From: Rhodococcus sp. B50
GTDB taxonomy: Bacteria > Actinomycetota > Actinomycetes > Mycobacteriales > Mycobacteriaceae
NCBI RefSeq assembly: GCF_013602415.1
Contig: NZ_WPAG02000002.1
Location: 4,777,480 to 4,841,479 of the forward strand
Direction: 5' to 3'
DNA: 64,000 nucleotides
Part shown: in pieces, positions 1 through 15,000 of the stretch
Numbering within the stretch: the stretch's first letter is position 1
Layout: the number at the start of each line of letters is the position of its first letter
Made by a program: the position numbers and the translations under genes
The notes under the pieces: model-generated
What the model was told of the DNA's origin: nothing
Databases searched by the model: none
The model's input: only the letters and a program-made list of their open reading frames with translations

Positions 1-1
1 C

Positions 2-3000
2 GACCCGGTCACCCGCGAGTTCCGTGCCCCCACCAACCCCGTCGAGGAGACGGTGGCCGAGATCGTCGCCGAACTTCTCGGCGTCGAACGCGTGGGCCTC
101 GACGACGACTTCTTCGCGCTCGGCGGCAACTCGCTCATCGCGACCCGTTTGGTGGCCCGGATTGGGGAGGCGCTCGGCACCACGGTGCCGGTGCGCGCGG
201 TGTTCGAGGGATCGACCGTGCAGGCGCTGGCCGAGACCGCCGGCTCGCACCTCGGTACCGGGGAGCGGGTGCCGCTCGTGCCGCAGGAGCGCCCCGAACG
301 GGTGCCGCTGTCGTACGCCCAGCAGCGCATGTGGTTCCTCAACCGCTTCGATCCGTCGTCGCCGCTCTACAACATTCCGCTCGCGGTGCGCCTGCGCGGC
401 GACCTCGACGTCGATGCCCTCACCGCCGCCGTGCGCGACGTGCTCGACCGGCACGAAGCGTTGCGGACGGTGTTCCCGGAACACGAGGACGGACCGGCGC
501 AGCAGCTTCTGGATGTTCGAGAAGTGCCGCTCGACCTCACCCCGATCGCCACACCCGACGCCGACGCGGTGCACGCCGCGATCGCCGAGGTGCTGGGACG
601 CGGCTTCGACGTCACCCGCGAGGTCCCCATTCGTGGAGCGCTGTTCCGGGAGAACGACAGTTCGCACGTGCTCGTGGTGGTCGTCCACCACATCAGTGCC
701 GACGGTGCGTCGACCGTTCCGCTCGCCCGCGACGTCCTCGTCGCCTACTCCGCACGCCTCGACGATGTGCCGCCGTCCTGGGAACCGCTGCCGGTGCAGT
801 ACGCCGACTTCGCGCTGTGGCAGCGGACCGTGCTCGGCGACCCGCGCGATCCGCAGGCGCCGATCGTCCAACAGCTCGCCTACTGGACCGCCGTCCTCGA
901 CGACACCCCGGCCGTTCTCGAGCTACCCGCCGATCGGCCGCGACCCGCGGCGGCGTCCTACCGGGGCGCCGACACCGGCTTCCGGATCGCACCCGACGTG
1001 CTCACCCGCATCGACCGGCTCGCCCACGCCCACGGCGCGACCCGCTTCATGGTGCTGCACGCCGCGCTCGCCGTGTTGCTCGCGCGTCTCGGCAACACCG
1101 ACGACGTGTCGGTCGGCACGCCCGTCGCCGGTCGTGGCGATCGTGCCCTCGACGACCTCGTCGGCATGTTCGTCAACACCCTCGTGCTGCGCACCCGCAT
1201 CGATCCCGCGAGCTCGTTCGCGGAGTTCCTCGAACAGGTCCGCACCGCCGACCTCGCAGCCTTCTCTCATGCCGACGTGCCGTTCGACCAGGTGGTCGAG
1301 GCCGTCGATCCGGTGCGCTCGCAGAGCCATTCGCCGCTGTTCCAGGTCGCGCTGTCGCTGCAGAACCAGGGCATCGGCGAATTCGAACTGCCCGGGCTGC
1401 GGGTCGAACCGCTCGAAGCGGATCTCGCCATCGCGAAGTTCGACGTCGACATCGCGCTGCGTGAGGACGAGAGCGGCGGACTGATCGCCGAACTCACCTA
1501 CGCGACCGACCTGTTCGACGAGGCGACCGCCGCCGGCCTCGCGGCTCGGTGGGTGCAGGTGCTCGACGCGAGTACAGCCGACCCGACCGCTGCCGTCGGC
1601 GACATTGCGCTCCTGTCGGATCCCGAGACCGATCGGGCGTTGGGATGGTCTGTTCCTGCACCGTTGCCGCAGAAGACCTTCCCGGAGATCCTCGCTGCCG
1701 GTGTCGCGGCGAACCCGGACGGGGTCGCCGTGGTGGACGGCGACCGGCAGCTCACCTACACGGAACTCGACCGCGCATCCAACCGGCTCGCACACAAGCT
1801 GGTCGACCACGGCGCCGGTCCGGAAACTGTGGTGGCACTGTCGTTCCCGCGTAGCCTCGACGCCGTCGTCGCGCTGTGGGCCGTGGTCAAGACCGGCGCG
1901 GCGTTCGTACCCGTCGATCCCGCGCTCCCAGCAGCGCGTATCGCATACCTGCTCACCGATTCCCGTGCCGTTCTCGGACTCGGCGACGGGCCGTCGCATG
2001 TGCCGTGGCTCGGTGTCGACGCCGACGATCATTCTGCTGCGCCGCTGACGCCAGCGGTGAGTGCGGAGTCGGCGGCGTACATGATCTACACGTCCGGCTC
2101 GACCGGCACTCCGAAGGGCGTCGTCGTCACCCATCGCGGTCTCGCGGCGTTCACCGCCGAACACCGCCCCGAACTCGGGCTCAGCGCCGACTCGCGGATG
2201 CTGCGGTTCTCGTCGTCGAGCTTCGACGCATCGGTGTTCGAACAGATCTCGGCGTTCTCCGCCGGTGCCACGGTGGTGATAGCTCCTCCGGAGATCGTCG
2301 CCGGTGTCGAACTGACCGACCTGGTGCGACGCGAACGCATCACCCACGTCATCACCGCGCCCGCTGCGCTCGGCACCGTGACTCCCGACGACCTGCCCGA
2401 CCTCGAATCCGTGGTGATCGGCGGCGATGTGTGCCCGCCGGAACTCGTCGAGAAGTTCGGTCCCGTCTGCCGTTTCGTCAACAGCTACGGTCCCACCGAG
2501 ACCACCATCATCATCACCGAGACCGCGCCGCTCACCCCCGGCGACCGCATCACCATCGGTGCGCCCATCGAGGGTGCCGGCGCCGTCGTCCTCGACGCGC
2601 GTCTGCATCCCGTGCCCGACGGCGTCATCGGAGAGCTGTACCTGTCGGGTGCCGGCCTCGCGCGCGGCTACAACGCGCAGCCGGGGCTCACGGCGGCGCG
2701 TTTCGTCGCGAATCCCTTCACCAGCGGACTCATGTACCGCACGGGCGACCTCGTGCGCCGCACCGCGACCGGCGAGCTCGACTTCGTCGGCCGCAGCGAC
2801 GCTCAGGTACAGGTGCGTGGCCTGCGCATCGAACTCGGTGAGATCGAAGCGGCCCTGAGCCGAGCCGACGACGTGGCCCAGGCCGTCGTCGTCCTGCACA
2901 GCGACACGCGGACCGGTGACCGGCTCATCGGCTATGTCGTCCCGGCGACCGGTGCCGCAGCCGATCCGCAGGCGTTGCGCGATCGGCTCGCCGACGAACT

Positions 3001-6000
3001 GCCGTCGTACATGGTGCCCACGCAGATCCTCGTGCTCGACGCACTGCCGATCACCGTCAACGGCAAGCTCGATCGGAAAGCGCTGCCCGTCCCCGGTTTC
3101 GAGGCGCGCGCCTTCCGTGCTCCCGAGACGCCGGTGGAGCAGACGGTCGCGTCGGTCTACGCCGACCTGCTCGGTGTCGACCGCGTGGGCCTCGACGACG
3201 ACTTCTTCGCGCTCGGCGGCAACTCGCTCAACGCGACCCAACTCGTCGCGCGGCTCGGTGCCGCCCTGCACACCACGGTGCCCGTGCGCACCGTCTTCGA
3301 CGCTCCGACGGTTGCCGCGCTGGCCGCTGCGGTGGCGCGCACTGCCGGTTCCGGCGGTCGTCCCGAGCTCGTCGCCGTCGAGCGACCCGCCCGCATCCCG
3401 CTGTCGCTCCAGCAGCAGCGCATGTGGTTCTTCAACCGCTTCGATCCCGGCTCGGCCGCCTTCAACATCCCGATGGTGCTGCGCCTGAGCGGCGACCTCG
3501 ACGTGTCGGCGCTGCAGGCCTCGCTGCTCGACGTCCTCGACCGGCACGAAGCGCTGCGCACCGTCTTCCCCGACAGCGACGCCGGGCCCTCCCAGGTGAT
3601 CGTGCCCGCCAGGGAGGCCGCCTCCGATATCGGACCGGACGTCGTCGCGGCCGACGCGATCACCGCTGCCCTCACCGACTTCGTCACGCGCGGTTTCGAT
3701 CTCACTGTCGACGTGCCGGTGCGTGCACGATTGTTCCGCATCGCCGACGACGAGCACGTCCTCGCCGTCGTCGCCCACCACATCGCGAGCGACGGCGGGT
3801 CGCAGGCACCGCTGTCGCGCGACGTTGTCACCGCCTATCTCGCGCGCCGCGAAGGTGCCGAGCCTGGCTGGTCACCGCTGCGCGTCCAGTATGCCGACTA
3901 CGCGCTGTGGCAGCAGAAGCTGCTCGGCAGCGAGGACGACCCGCACTCGCTGCTCGCCCGTCAGCTCGCGTACTGGACCGACACCCTCGCCGACCTGCCC
4001 GACCTGGTGGAACTGCCCACCGACCGGCCGCGTCCGCCCGTGCAGTCGTCGCGAGGCGCGACCGTCCCGATCGCCCTCGACGCCGAGCTCGCCGACCGCG
4101 TCGAACAGTTCACCCGCGAACGCGGCATCACGCTGTTCATGCTTGCCCACGCTGCCGTCGCGGTGCTGCTGGCCCGCTGGTCGGGGAGCAGCGACATCCC
4201 GATCGGCACCCAGATCGCCGGTCGCGGCGAGGAAGCCCTCGACGACCTCGTCGGCATGTTCGGCAACACCCTCGTGCTGCGCACCCGCATCGATGCCGGC
4301 GCCACCTTCGACGAGATCCTCGACCAGGTGCGCGACGTCGATCTCGCGGCGTTCTCGCATCCGGACGTGCCGGTCGAGCGGCTCGTCGAACTGCTCGACC
4401 CGGTCCGGTCCACGGCCTACTCCGCGCTGTTCCAGACGCTGCTCGTCGTGCACAACTTCACCCGCTCGGAGATCGACCTGCCCGGGCTGCGGCTGAGCAC
4501 CGTCGAACCCGGCACGACCGGAGCCAAGCTCGACCTCGAGATCCACCTCGGGGAGACCTTCGACGCCGACGGTCGGCGCCTCGGCATCGACGGCTCGATC
4601 ACCTACGCCACCGACCTGTTCACCGAACACACCATGACGCAGGCCGCGCAGCGCCTCGTCGCGCTCGTCGATGCCGCGGTGAGCGCACCGGATGTCGCGG
4701 TCGGCGACATCGACCTGCGCGGCGACGACGAGATTCGTCTGCTCGCCGACATCAATGCGACCGATGCGGGTTCCGTCGACGAGACCCTGCTCGTCCGCTT
4801 CGACGAGCAGGTCGCCCGCACCCCGGACGCGCCGGCGCTGATCTTCGAGGACACGACCCTGACGTACGCGCAGTTCGCGTCGCGGGTCAACCGTCTCGCG
4901 CGGCACCTCGTCGGACTCGGAGTGGGTCCGGAGAGCCTCGTCGGCGTGTACACCGGCCGGTCGCTCGAGATGATGGTCGCGATCTACGCGATCCTGCAGG
5001 CCGGGGGAGCATACGTTCCGCTCGACCCCGAACATCCCGCCGACCGCACCGAGTACGTGCTCGACCTCGGGCAGCCCGTCGTCGTGCTCACCACCGCGGC
5101 CGATCGGGGATCGTTGCCCGCCGCAGCGCCGGTGCTCGAGATCGACGTTCCGTCGGATTCCTCCGATGCGCCGCTCACCGATGCCGACCGCGTCGCACCG
5201 CTGCGACCGGACAACACCGCCTACGTCATCTTCACGTCCGGCTCCACCGGACGTCCGAAGGGTGTTGCGGTGAGCCATCGTTCGGCTGCGAACCAGATAA
5301 CGTGGATGCGCGAGCGATACGACCTCGGCGCCGGCGACGCCGCGCTCCACAAGACACCGATCACGTTCGACGCGTCGGTGTGGGAGTTGTTCTACCCCTT
5401 GCAGGTCGGGGCCCGGCTCGTCGTCGCCGTACCGGGTGGGCACCGCGACCCCGCCTACCTGGCACGCGTGTCGCGCGAGGAGCGCGTGAGCATCCTCGAG
5501 TTCGTTCCGTCGATGCTCGCGGTGTTCCTCGCCGATCCGGCACTGGAACTCCCGAAGTCGTTGCGCTACCTGTCGGTCGGTGGTGAAGCCCTGCCGGCCG
5601 ATCTTGCCGCCGACTTCGCCGCGCGGTCGCACGCGGCACTCGACAACACCTACGGTCCTACCGAAACCGCCGTCACCGCAACGGTTCTGCGGGTCGATGG
5701 AGAGCATGCGGGCAGCGTCCCGATCGGCCGGCCGATCCGCAACACCACCGTGCACGTCCTCGACGCACGACTGAATCCGGCGCCGGTCGGAGTGCCCGGT
5801 GAGCTCTACCTCGGGGGAGTGCAGATCGCGCGTGGCTACCACGGGCGCCCCGATCTCACGGCCGAACGGTTCGTCGCCGCGCCCGGAGGCGGACGTCTCT
5901 ACCGCACCGGTGATCTCGTCCGGATACTGCCGAGCGGCGACCTGGATTTCCTGGGCCGCACCGACTTCCAGGTCAAGGTCCGTGGTCTGCGCATCGAACT

Positions 6001-9000
6001 CGGCGAGATCGAGAGTGCTCTGACCGCACTGCCGGACATCACCCAGGCCGTGATGGTCGTGCACGGCGGGGACCACGGACAGCAGCTCGTCGGTTACGTC
6101 GTCCCGTCGTCCGGCGCGAGCATCGACGTCGAGGCCGCGCGTGCGGCGGTCGGCAGGTCGCTGCCGCGGTACATGGTGCCCGACGTCCTCATGGTGCTCG
6201 ACGCGTTGCCGCTCAACGCGTCCGGCAAGCTCGACCGCCGCGCCCTGCCCGAACCCGTCGCGGCGATGCGGGAGTTCCGTCCTCCCGTCACCCCGACGGA
6301 ACGGGCCGTTACTGCTGCGATTGCCGAGGTGCTCGAGGTGGAGCGGGTCGGTCTCGACGACGACTTCTTCGCGCTCGGCGGCAACTCGCTGATCGCGACC
6401 CGCGTCATCGCTCGCATCGGTGCCGCGCTCGGTGCGGATATCCCGCTGCGCACCCTGTTCGAACACCCCACCGTCGAAGCGCTCGCCGCCGCGGTGGCCG
6501 AGCACGGTGGGCGGGCTCCGCGACCCGCGCTCGTCGCGGGGGAGCGACCCGAGCGGGTGCCGCTGTCGCTCGCCCAGCAGCGGATGTGGTTCCTCAACCG
6601 TTTCGATCCCGACTCGGCGGCGTACAACCTGCCGATGGCGATCCGCCTGTCGGGTTCGGTCGACGTCGATCTGCTGCAGGTCGCGGTCGCGCACGTCGTC
6701 GCGCGGCACGAATCGCTGCGGACCGTCTACCCCGACAGCCCGGACGGGCCGGTGCAGGTGGTGCTGCCCGCCGCCGACGCCGTGCCGGATATCGAGGTCC
6801 ACGCCGTCACAGGTGGGGACGACGCTCTGCTCGCGGCGGTCGCGCCGTTCGCGACCGGCCGCTTCGACGTCACCACCGACGTACCGCTGCGCATCGGGCT
6901 CTTCGAACTCGGCGTGGACGACTACGTCCTCGCGATGGTCGTGCACCACATCTCGGGCGACGGCTTCTCGATCGCCCCGATGGTGCGCGACCTGCTCGTC
7001 GCCTACACGTCTGCTCTCACCGGCTCCGAGCCCGAGTGGGCGCCCCTACCGGTGCAGTACGCCGACTACGCGCTGTGGCAGCGTCGTGTGCTCGGGTCCG
7101 AGGACGATCCCGACTCGCTGGTGTCGCAACAACTCGACTATTGGCGCGGTGCCCTCGCCGGGCTGCCCGACCAGCTGTCGCTGCCGACCGACCGCCGGCG
7201 ACCCGCCGTGCAGTCCTACGAGGGCGGACGCGTCGAGATCCGCATCGACGCCGATCTCCACGCCCGGCTCGTCGACCTCGCCCAGAGCCGTCATGCCACG
7301 CTGTTCATGGCCGTGCACGCGGCCCTGTCGGTGCTGCTCGCGCGACTGTCCGACAGCGACGACATCGCGGTCGGCACGCCCATCGCGGGTCGCGGCGAGC
7401 GCGAACTCGACGATCTGATCGGCATGTTCGTCAACACGCTCGTGCTGCGCACCCGGGTGTCCGGCGCGCTGACCTTCGACGATCTGCTCGCTGTAGTTCG
7501 CGAAACCGATCTGCGGGCCTTCGCACATGCCGACGTGCCGTTCGAACGACTCGTGGAGGTGCTCAACCCGCAGCGCTCCACCGCACGGCATCCGCTGTTC
7601 CAGGTGGGCTTCTCGTTCCAGAACTTCGAGCAGGGCACCCTCGCGCTGCCCGGACTCGACGTCGCCCTCGTCGACCTCGAACACGACACCTCGCAGTTCG
7701 ACCTGCATTGGATCGTCCAGGACCGCTACGACGAGTCGGGCACACCCACCGGCATCGTCGGCTACCTCACCTACGCGTCGGCGCTGTTCGACGAGTCGAC
7801 CGCCCGCGTGTTCGTCGATCGCTTCGTCCGGTTGCTCGACAGTGTCGTCGCCGAACCCGACCGTCCCGTCGGTGATCTCGACATCCTGGACACCACCGAG
7901 CGCACGCGGATCCTGCAGGAGTGGAACGACACTCGACACGACGTTCCCGCCGGGACGTTGGTGTCGCTGTTCGACGCACAGGTCGCGGCCCGGCCGGACG
8001 TCATCGCGCTCGATCACGAGACCGGCACCCTCACCTACCGCGAGTTCGACCGGCGGGTCAACCGTCTTGCCCGTCACCTGATCGACCTCGGTGTGGGGCC
8101 CGAGACGGCTGTCGCGTTGGGGATGCGCCGCTCCGTCGAGCTGCTTGTGGGCATGTACGCCGTCGCGAAGGCCGGCGGCGCGTACGTCCCGCTCGACCCC
8201 GACCACCCGCGCGAGCGGATCGACTACATCCTGTCGGTCGCCGACCCCGTATGTGTGTTGACCGGTCGCGACGACGACTTCGATGCCGGCGGTCGCCTCG
8301 TCGTGCACGTCGACGCCCCCGAACTCGACGCGCTCGACGACAGCCCGGTGCGCGACATCGAACGCCGCGCTCCGCTCCACCCGCAGCACCCCGCCTACGT
8401 CATCTTCACGTCGGGTTCCACCGGGCGCCCCAAGGGGGTCGCGGTGCCGCACGCGGCGATCGCCAACCAGTTGCTCTGGAAGACGGAACATTTCGGTCTG
8501 TCCTCCGACGACGCTGCACTGCTCAAGACGGCGGCGACGTTCGACCTGTCGGTGTGGGAGTTCTGGTCGGCGCTCGTCTCGGGTGGGCGCCTCGCTGTTG
8601 CAGCACCTGACGGTCACCGCGACCCGGCATATCTCGACGCGGTCATGCGCCAGAAGTCGGTGACGACCCTGCACGTCGTGCCGTCGATGCTCGAGGCGCT
8701 GCTCGACACCGCCGGCGGTGCACTGAGCCCGTCGGTGCGGCGCGTCCTCGCGATCGGTGAGGCGCTGCCCCCCGCGCTTGCGCAGCGCTTCCGCTCGCTC
8801 CACCCCGACGTCGAGCTGGTCAACCTGTACGGGCCGACCGAGGCCGCCGTGTCTGTGACCGACCACGCCGTCACCGATGCCGACACCGACTCGGTGCCGA
8901 TCGGCGCTGCGGAGTGGAACACCCGCGTCTACGTCCTCGACGGGCGCCTCCGCCCCGTGCCGGTGGGTGTGACAGGCGAGCTCTATCTCGCGGGTGCCCA

Positions 9001-12000
9001 GCTCGCGCGCGGCTACGCCGGACGCCCCGATCTCACCGCCGACCGGTTCGTCGCCGACCCGTTCGGTTCCGGTGAACGCCTCTACCGCACCGGTGACGTC
9101 GTCGCGTGGAACGAGGACGGCACCCTCGACTACCGCGGCCGCGCCGACTTCCAGGTCAAGCTCCGCGGTTTCCGCATCGAACTCGGCGAGATCGACACCG
9201 CGTTGCGGGCACAGCCAGGCGTGGCGCAGGCCGTGACGGTCGTACACAGCGACCCGCACACCGGCGACCGGATCGTCGCCTACCTCACCGGTGACGACTC
9301 CCTGCGCGAGGATTCGGTGAAGGACGCACTCGCACAGAGCCTTCCGAGCTACATGGTGCCGTCGATCGTCATGATTCTGGACGCCCTGCCGCTCAACGCG
9401 AACGGCAAGATCGACCGGAAGGCGCTACCGGTACCCGAGGTCGCGATGCGTGTGTACCGCGCGCCGTCCACCCCGATCGAGGAGATCGTCGCCGGTATCT
9501 ACCGCGACCTGCTCGGCGTCGACCGCGTCGGTGCGGACGACGACTTCTTCGAACTCGGCGGCAACTCGCTGGTCGCCACCCAGGTGATCGCACGACTCGC
9601 GACCGCGCTCGACGCGCGGGTCCCGCTGCGCGTGCTGTTCGAGGCACCCACCGTGGCAGCACTGGCCGTGCGGGCCGAGGAACACGCCGGATCCGGTGGC
9701 CGCCCGGCACTGCAGGCGCAGCCGCGACCCGACTCGGTGCCGCTGTCGCTCGCGCAGCAGCGGATGTGGTTCCTCAACCGTCTCGACCCCGACTCCGCCG
9801 CGTACAACATCCCGGTCGCCATCCGCCTCACCGGATCGCTGGACCTGAAGGCCTTGGAAGATGCCGTCGCGGATCTGTTCGCGCGCCACGAAATCCTGCG
9901 CACCGTCTACCCGGAAGCCGACGGTGTCGGACACCAGGTCGTGCTGCCCGTCTCCCGAGTGCGACCGGACGTCACACCCGTGCCGATCGACGAGATCGAC
10001 ATTCTGCCTACCGTCGTCGAATTCGTGAACGCAGGGTTCGACGTCACGGCGGAGGTGCCGGTCCGTACCCGCCTCTATCTGGTCGGTGACGACGAGTACG
10101 TCCTCGTCTTCGTCGTGCATCATGTTGCCGCCGACGGTTTCTCGATGGGCCCGCTGACCCGCGACGTGATGGTCGCCTACGACGCGCGCCGCCGCGGGGA
10201 AGCCCCCTCGTGGTCGCCACTGGCCGTGCAGTACGCCGACTACGCGCTGTGGCAACGCGAACTGCTCGGATCCGAGGACGATCCGGACAGTCTCGTCGCA
10301 CGCGAACTGGCCTACTGGACCGAACGACTCGGTGATCTGCCCGAGCCGCTCGAACTGCCGCTCGACCATCCGCGTCCGCCGGTCGCCACCAACCGCGGTG
10401 CGCGCCACACCTTCGAGATCGATGCCGCCACCGTAGGGGCGCTGCAGCGTCTCGCACGTGAGCACAACGCCACGACGTTCATGGTGGTGCACGCGGCGCT
10501 CGCCGTTCTGCTCGCGAAACTCGCGGGCACACGCGACGTCACCATCGGCACGCCTGTCGCGGGTCGCGGGGAGGCCGAACTCGACGACCTGATCGGCATG
10601 TTCGTCAACACGCTGGTATTGCGCAACGACGTCGATCCGTCTCTGTCGTTCGCGGATCTGCTCGCGCAGGTGCGCGACACGGACCTCGGCGCCTTCGGCA
10701 ACGCGGACGTGCCGTTCGAGCGACTCGTCGAGGTGCTCGATCCGCCCCGCTCGCAATCGCGGACACCGCTGTTCCAGGTCATGCTCGTCTTCCAGAACAT
10801 GCAGCAGTCGACGTTCGAACTCGACGAGCTGACCATCTCCGCACTCGACACGGACTTCGCCGAAGCACGCTTCGACCTGCAGCTGACCGTGGGGGAGTCC
10901 TACGACGATGCTGGGCGGCCCTCGGGATTGACAGCGGAATTCATCTATGCGACAGACCTCTTCAACGATTCGACGATCGCCGCGTGGGCGGATCGGCTGA
11001 CCCGGGTGCTGGCCGCGGTGACGGCCGAACCAACCCGCCGGATCGGCGACGTCGAGATCCTCGACCCCGCCGAGCGCGCACGACTGCTGACGCCCGGCCA
11101 CGAGAGTGCGTTCGTCCCGGTCGCCGACAGGACCCTGGTCGACCTGTTCGACGCACAGGTCGCCCGTACACCCGACGCGGCTGCCGTGATCGCCGGTGAC
11201 CGAACCCTGACCTACGCCGAGTTCGACGCCGAGGTGAACCGGCTGGCGCGTCACCTCATCGAGGTGGGCGTCGGCCCGGAGACCACAGTGGGTCTCGCGA
11301 TGGCACGGTCGCTGGACCTGCTGGTCGCGATGTACGCAACCGTCAAGGCCGGCGGCGCCTACGTACCGATCGACCCCGATCTGCCCGCCGCGCGAAACGA
11401 GTACGTCCTCGAGGTCACCGCCCCCGTCGTCGTCCTTACGACCGAACGAAACGGCTTCCCGGTACCGGACGGCATCCGCTCCCTGACCGTCGACACGCTC
11501 GATCTCCGCCACGTCGAGAGTGGTCCGGTGACCGACGCCGAACGTCGACACCCCCTGCGACCGGACAACACGGCCTGGGTGATCTTCACGTCCGGTTCCA
11601 CCGGCCGCCCCAAGGGTGTGGCGATTCCGCACGGCCGCGTGGCTGTGGCGTTGGCGTGGCGTCAGAACGCCTACCGGCTGGACGAGCAGGACACCGTCCT
11701 GCAGAAGACACCGTTCACCTTCGACGCGTCGGGACGCGAATTCTGGTGGCCGCTGACCGTGGGCGCGCGACTCGTCATCGCCGCTCCGGACGGCCACCGC
11801 GATCCGCAATACCTCGCGTCCGCGATCGCCGAACACGGCGTGACCTCGTCCTACTTCGTTCCCTCGGTGCTGTCCGAAATGCTTGCCGTCGCCCGTGACG
11901 AGGACTTGTCGTCGCTGCGACAGGTGTACTGCAGCGGTGAAGTGTTCACACCCGGCCTCGCCCGGGCGTTCCGCGCCCGGAACGAGCACGCGGAGCTGTC

Positions 12001-15000
12001 CAACGAGTACGGCCCCACCGAGTTCACCCTCTCCGTCACGCGCCACATCCTCGACGCCGCCGACTCGGACTCGGTACCGGTGGGTGCGGCGCAGGGTAAC
12101 GTCGCCGCATACGTCCTGGATCGGTGGCTGCAGCCTGTCCCCGAGGGCGTCGCGGGCGAGCTGTACCTGGCCGGGGCTCAGCTGGGTCGCGGTTACATCG
12201 CGCGCCCGGACCTCACGTCCGAACGATTCCTGGCCGACCCGTACGGAGCCGCCGGCACGCGCATGTACCGGACCGGCGACCTCGTGCGCAGGACACCGTC
12301 GGGCGAACTGCACTACATCGGACGCACCGACTTCCAGGTCAAGCTCCGAGGTCTGCGAATCGAGCTCGGCGAGGTCGAGGCGGCGGTCGCCGCGCATCCG
12401 AACGTCCGTCAGGCAGTCGCGCTCGTCCGTACGGACGCTCTGCGCGGTGATCAGCTGGTCGCCTACGTCGTCGCCGAAGACGGAACGACGATCGACATCG
12501 ACGATCTGAAGGTTGCGGTCGGCCGCCGCGTCCCGGGCTACATGGTGCCGTCGACGGTGATGGTCCTGCCACAGATGCCGCTCAACCCCTCCGGCAAGGT
12601 GGACCGAAAATTGCTGCCGCAGCCGGAATTCGAAGCACGCGAGTTCCGCTCCCCGACGACGCCGGCCGAGCAGGCCGTCGCGGACGTCTTCGCCGACGTC
12701 CTCGGGATCGAACGTGCCGGTCTCGACGACGACTTCTTCGAACTCGGCGGCAACTCGCTGGTCGCGACACGTGTGGCGGCGCGCGTCGGCGCGGCACTCG
12801 GAACCACGATCGCGGTGCGTACCGTCTTCGAGGCGTCGACGGTTGCCGCGCTGGCGGCGGCAGCGGAACACGCGGGGCGCGGCGCACGTCGTCCACTGGT
12901 GCCGATGGTCCGGCCCGACCTGATTCCGCTGCTGCCCGCACAGCAGCGCATGTGGTTCCTCAACCGGTTCGATCTCGCTTCCGCGGCCTACAACATCCCG
13001 GCCGCCCTCCGGTTGTCCGGCGCGCTGGACGTCGAGGCTCTTCAGGCAGCGGTGAACGACCTCGTCGCGCGCCACGAGATCCTGCGGACGATCTACCCCG
13101 AGATCGATGGCATCGGCTACCAGCAGGTGCTGCCGATCGAGGACGTCCGCATCGACCTGGCGCCGAGAGACGTCGAGGAGGACGCTGTTCTCCGGGCCGT
13201 CGCAGAGGTGGTGACCGCCGGGTTCGATGTCACCACGCAGGTTCCGCTGCGCGGTGCGCTGTTCCGCGTGGCTCCGGCGGACTTCGTGCTCGTGTTCGCG
13301 GTGCACCACATCGCCGCAGACGGCTACTCCATCGGGCCGTTGACCCGCGATGTGATGATCGCGTATGGGGCACGGGCCGAAGGCTACGCCCCCGGCTGGG
13401 CACCGTTGCCGATCCAGTACGCCGACTACGCACTGTGGCAACGAGAGAACCTGGGTTCGGAGGGCGATCCCGCCAGTGTGATCTCGCAGCAGCTCGAGTA
13501 CTGGACGGCGTCCCTGGCCGGTGCCCCGGACGAACTTGCTCTTCCGTTCGACCGGCCGCGTCCGGTCGAAGCGTCCAATCACGGTGCGTCCTACCGCTTC
13601 ACCGTCCCTGCCGAACTGCATGCTGAGCTCGTGCGGCTCGGGCGCGAACACAATGCGACGCTGTTCATGGTGCTGCACGCCGCACTGGCAGTGGAGCTTG
13701 CGAGGTCGAGCAACACCGATGACATCGTCGTCGGCACACCGATCGCAGGTCGCGGTGAGGCAGAACTCGAAGACCTGGTCGGCATGTTCGTCAACACGCT
13801 CGTGTTGCGGGCCCGGGTCGATGGTGGGGAATCGTTCACCGATCTCCTGGCCCGGATCCGCGAGGTCGATCTGGGCGCCTTCGGCCATGCCGACGTGCCG
13901 TTCGAGCAACTGGTCGAAGTCCTGAATCCGCCGCGTTCCCGCTCGCGGAATCCGCTGTACCAGGTGTTGCTCACCCTGCAGAACATGTCGCCGTCGACTT
14001 TCGAACTCGGTGGCGTGACAATCTCCCCGGTCGAATCGCCGCTCGACCAGGCGAAGGGCGACCTTCAGTTCACGCTCTTCGAGTCCGCCGACCACACCGG
14101 TCGCCCGTCCGGATTGGCGTGCGAGCTCACCTACGCCACCGAACTCTTCGACGAGCAGACGGTGCAGGGTATCGCCGACCGTCTGGTCCGCATTCTCGAT
14201 GCAGCGGTGACGGATCCGTCCGTGCCCGTGGGGGATCTCGAACGGCTGAGCCCTGCCGAGTACGCAGCGCTTCACGGCCTCGGCCGCGGCCCCGAACGGG
14301 GCTTCTCGGGTGCTGTCACGTTGCCGGACAGGTTCTCCGCGCAGGCTGCGGTATCGCCCGACGCGGTGGCGGTCGTGTACGAGGGCGCCGGCCTGACCTA
14401 TGCGGACTTCGCCGGTCGCGTGAATCGCATGGCGCGGCATCTGATCTCGCTCGGTGTCGGGCCGGAAGTGCGTGTCGCGGTGGCGATGGAACGCTCTCTC
14501 GACATGGTGCTGAGCATCTACGCGGTCCTCGCGGCCGGTGGTGCGTATGTTCCGCTCGATCCGGAACAGCCGGCAGAGCGCAACGACTACGTGCTCGCCA
14601 TCGCCGATCCGCAGGTGGTGCTGACGACCTCGCAGCACGACATCGGGACGGGACGAACCGTTGTTCGTGTGGACGAGCAGATTGCTTCCGATGAGTCCGA
14701 CGCCCCTGTCGTGGATGCCGATCGTCGTGCACGTCTGCTTCCGCAGAACACTGCGTATGTGCTGTTCACGTCCGGTTCGACCGGTCGACCCAAGGGAGTG
14801 GCCGTCACGCATGCGGCGGTCGTCAACCAGCTTGCGTGGATGCAGGACCGCTTCGCAATCGGGTCCTCCGATGCAGTGCTGCTCAAGACTCCCGCGACCT
14901 TCGACGCCTCGGTGTGGGAGTTCCTGGTGCCGCTGATGTCCGGTGCCCGGCTCGTGATCGCATCGCGCGATGGACACCGGGACCCCGCCTATCTCGCCCG

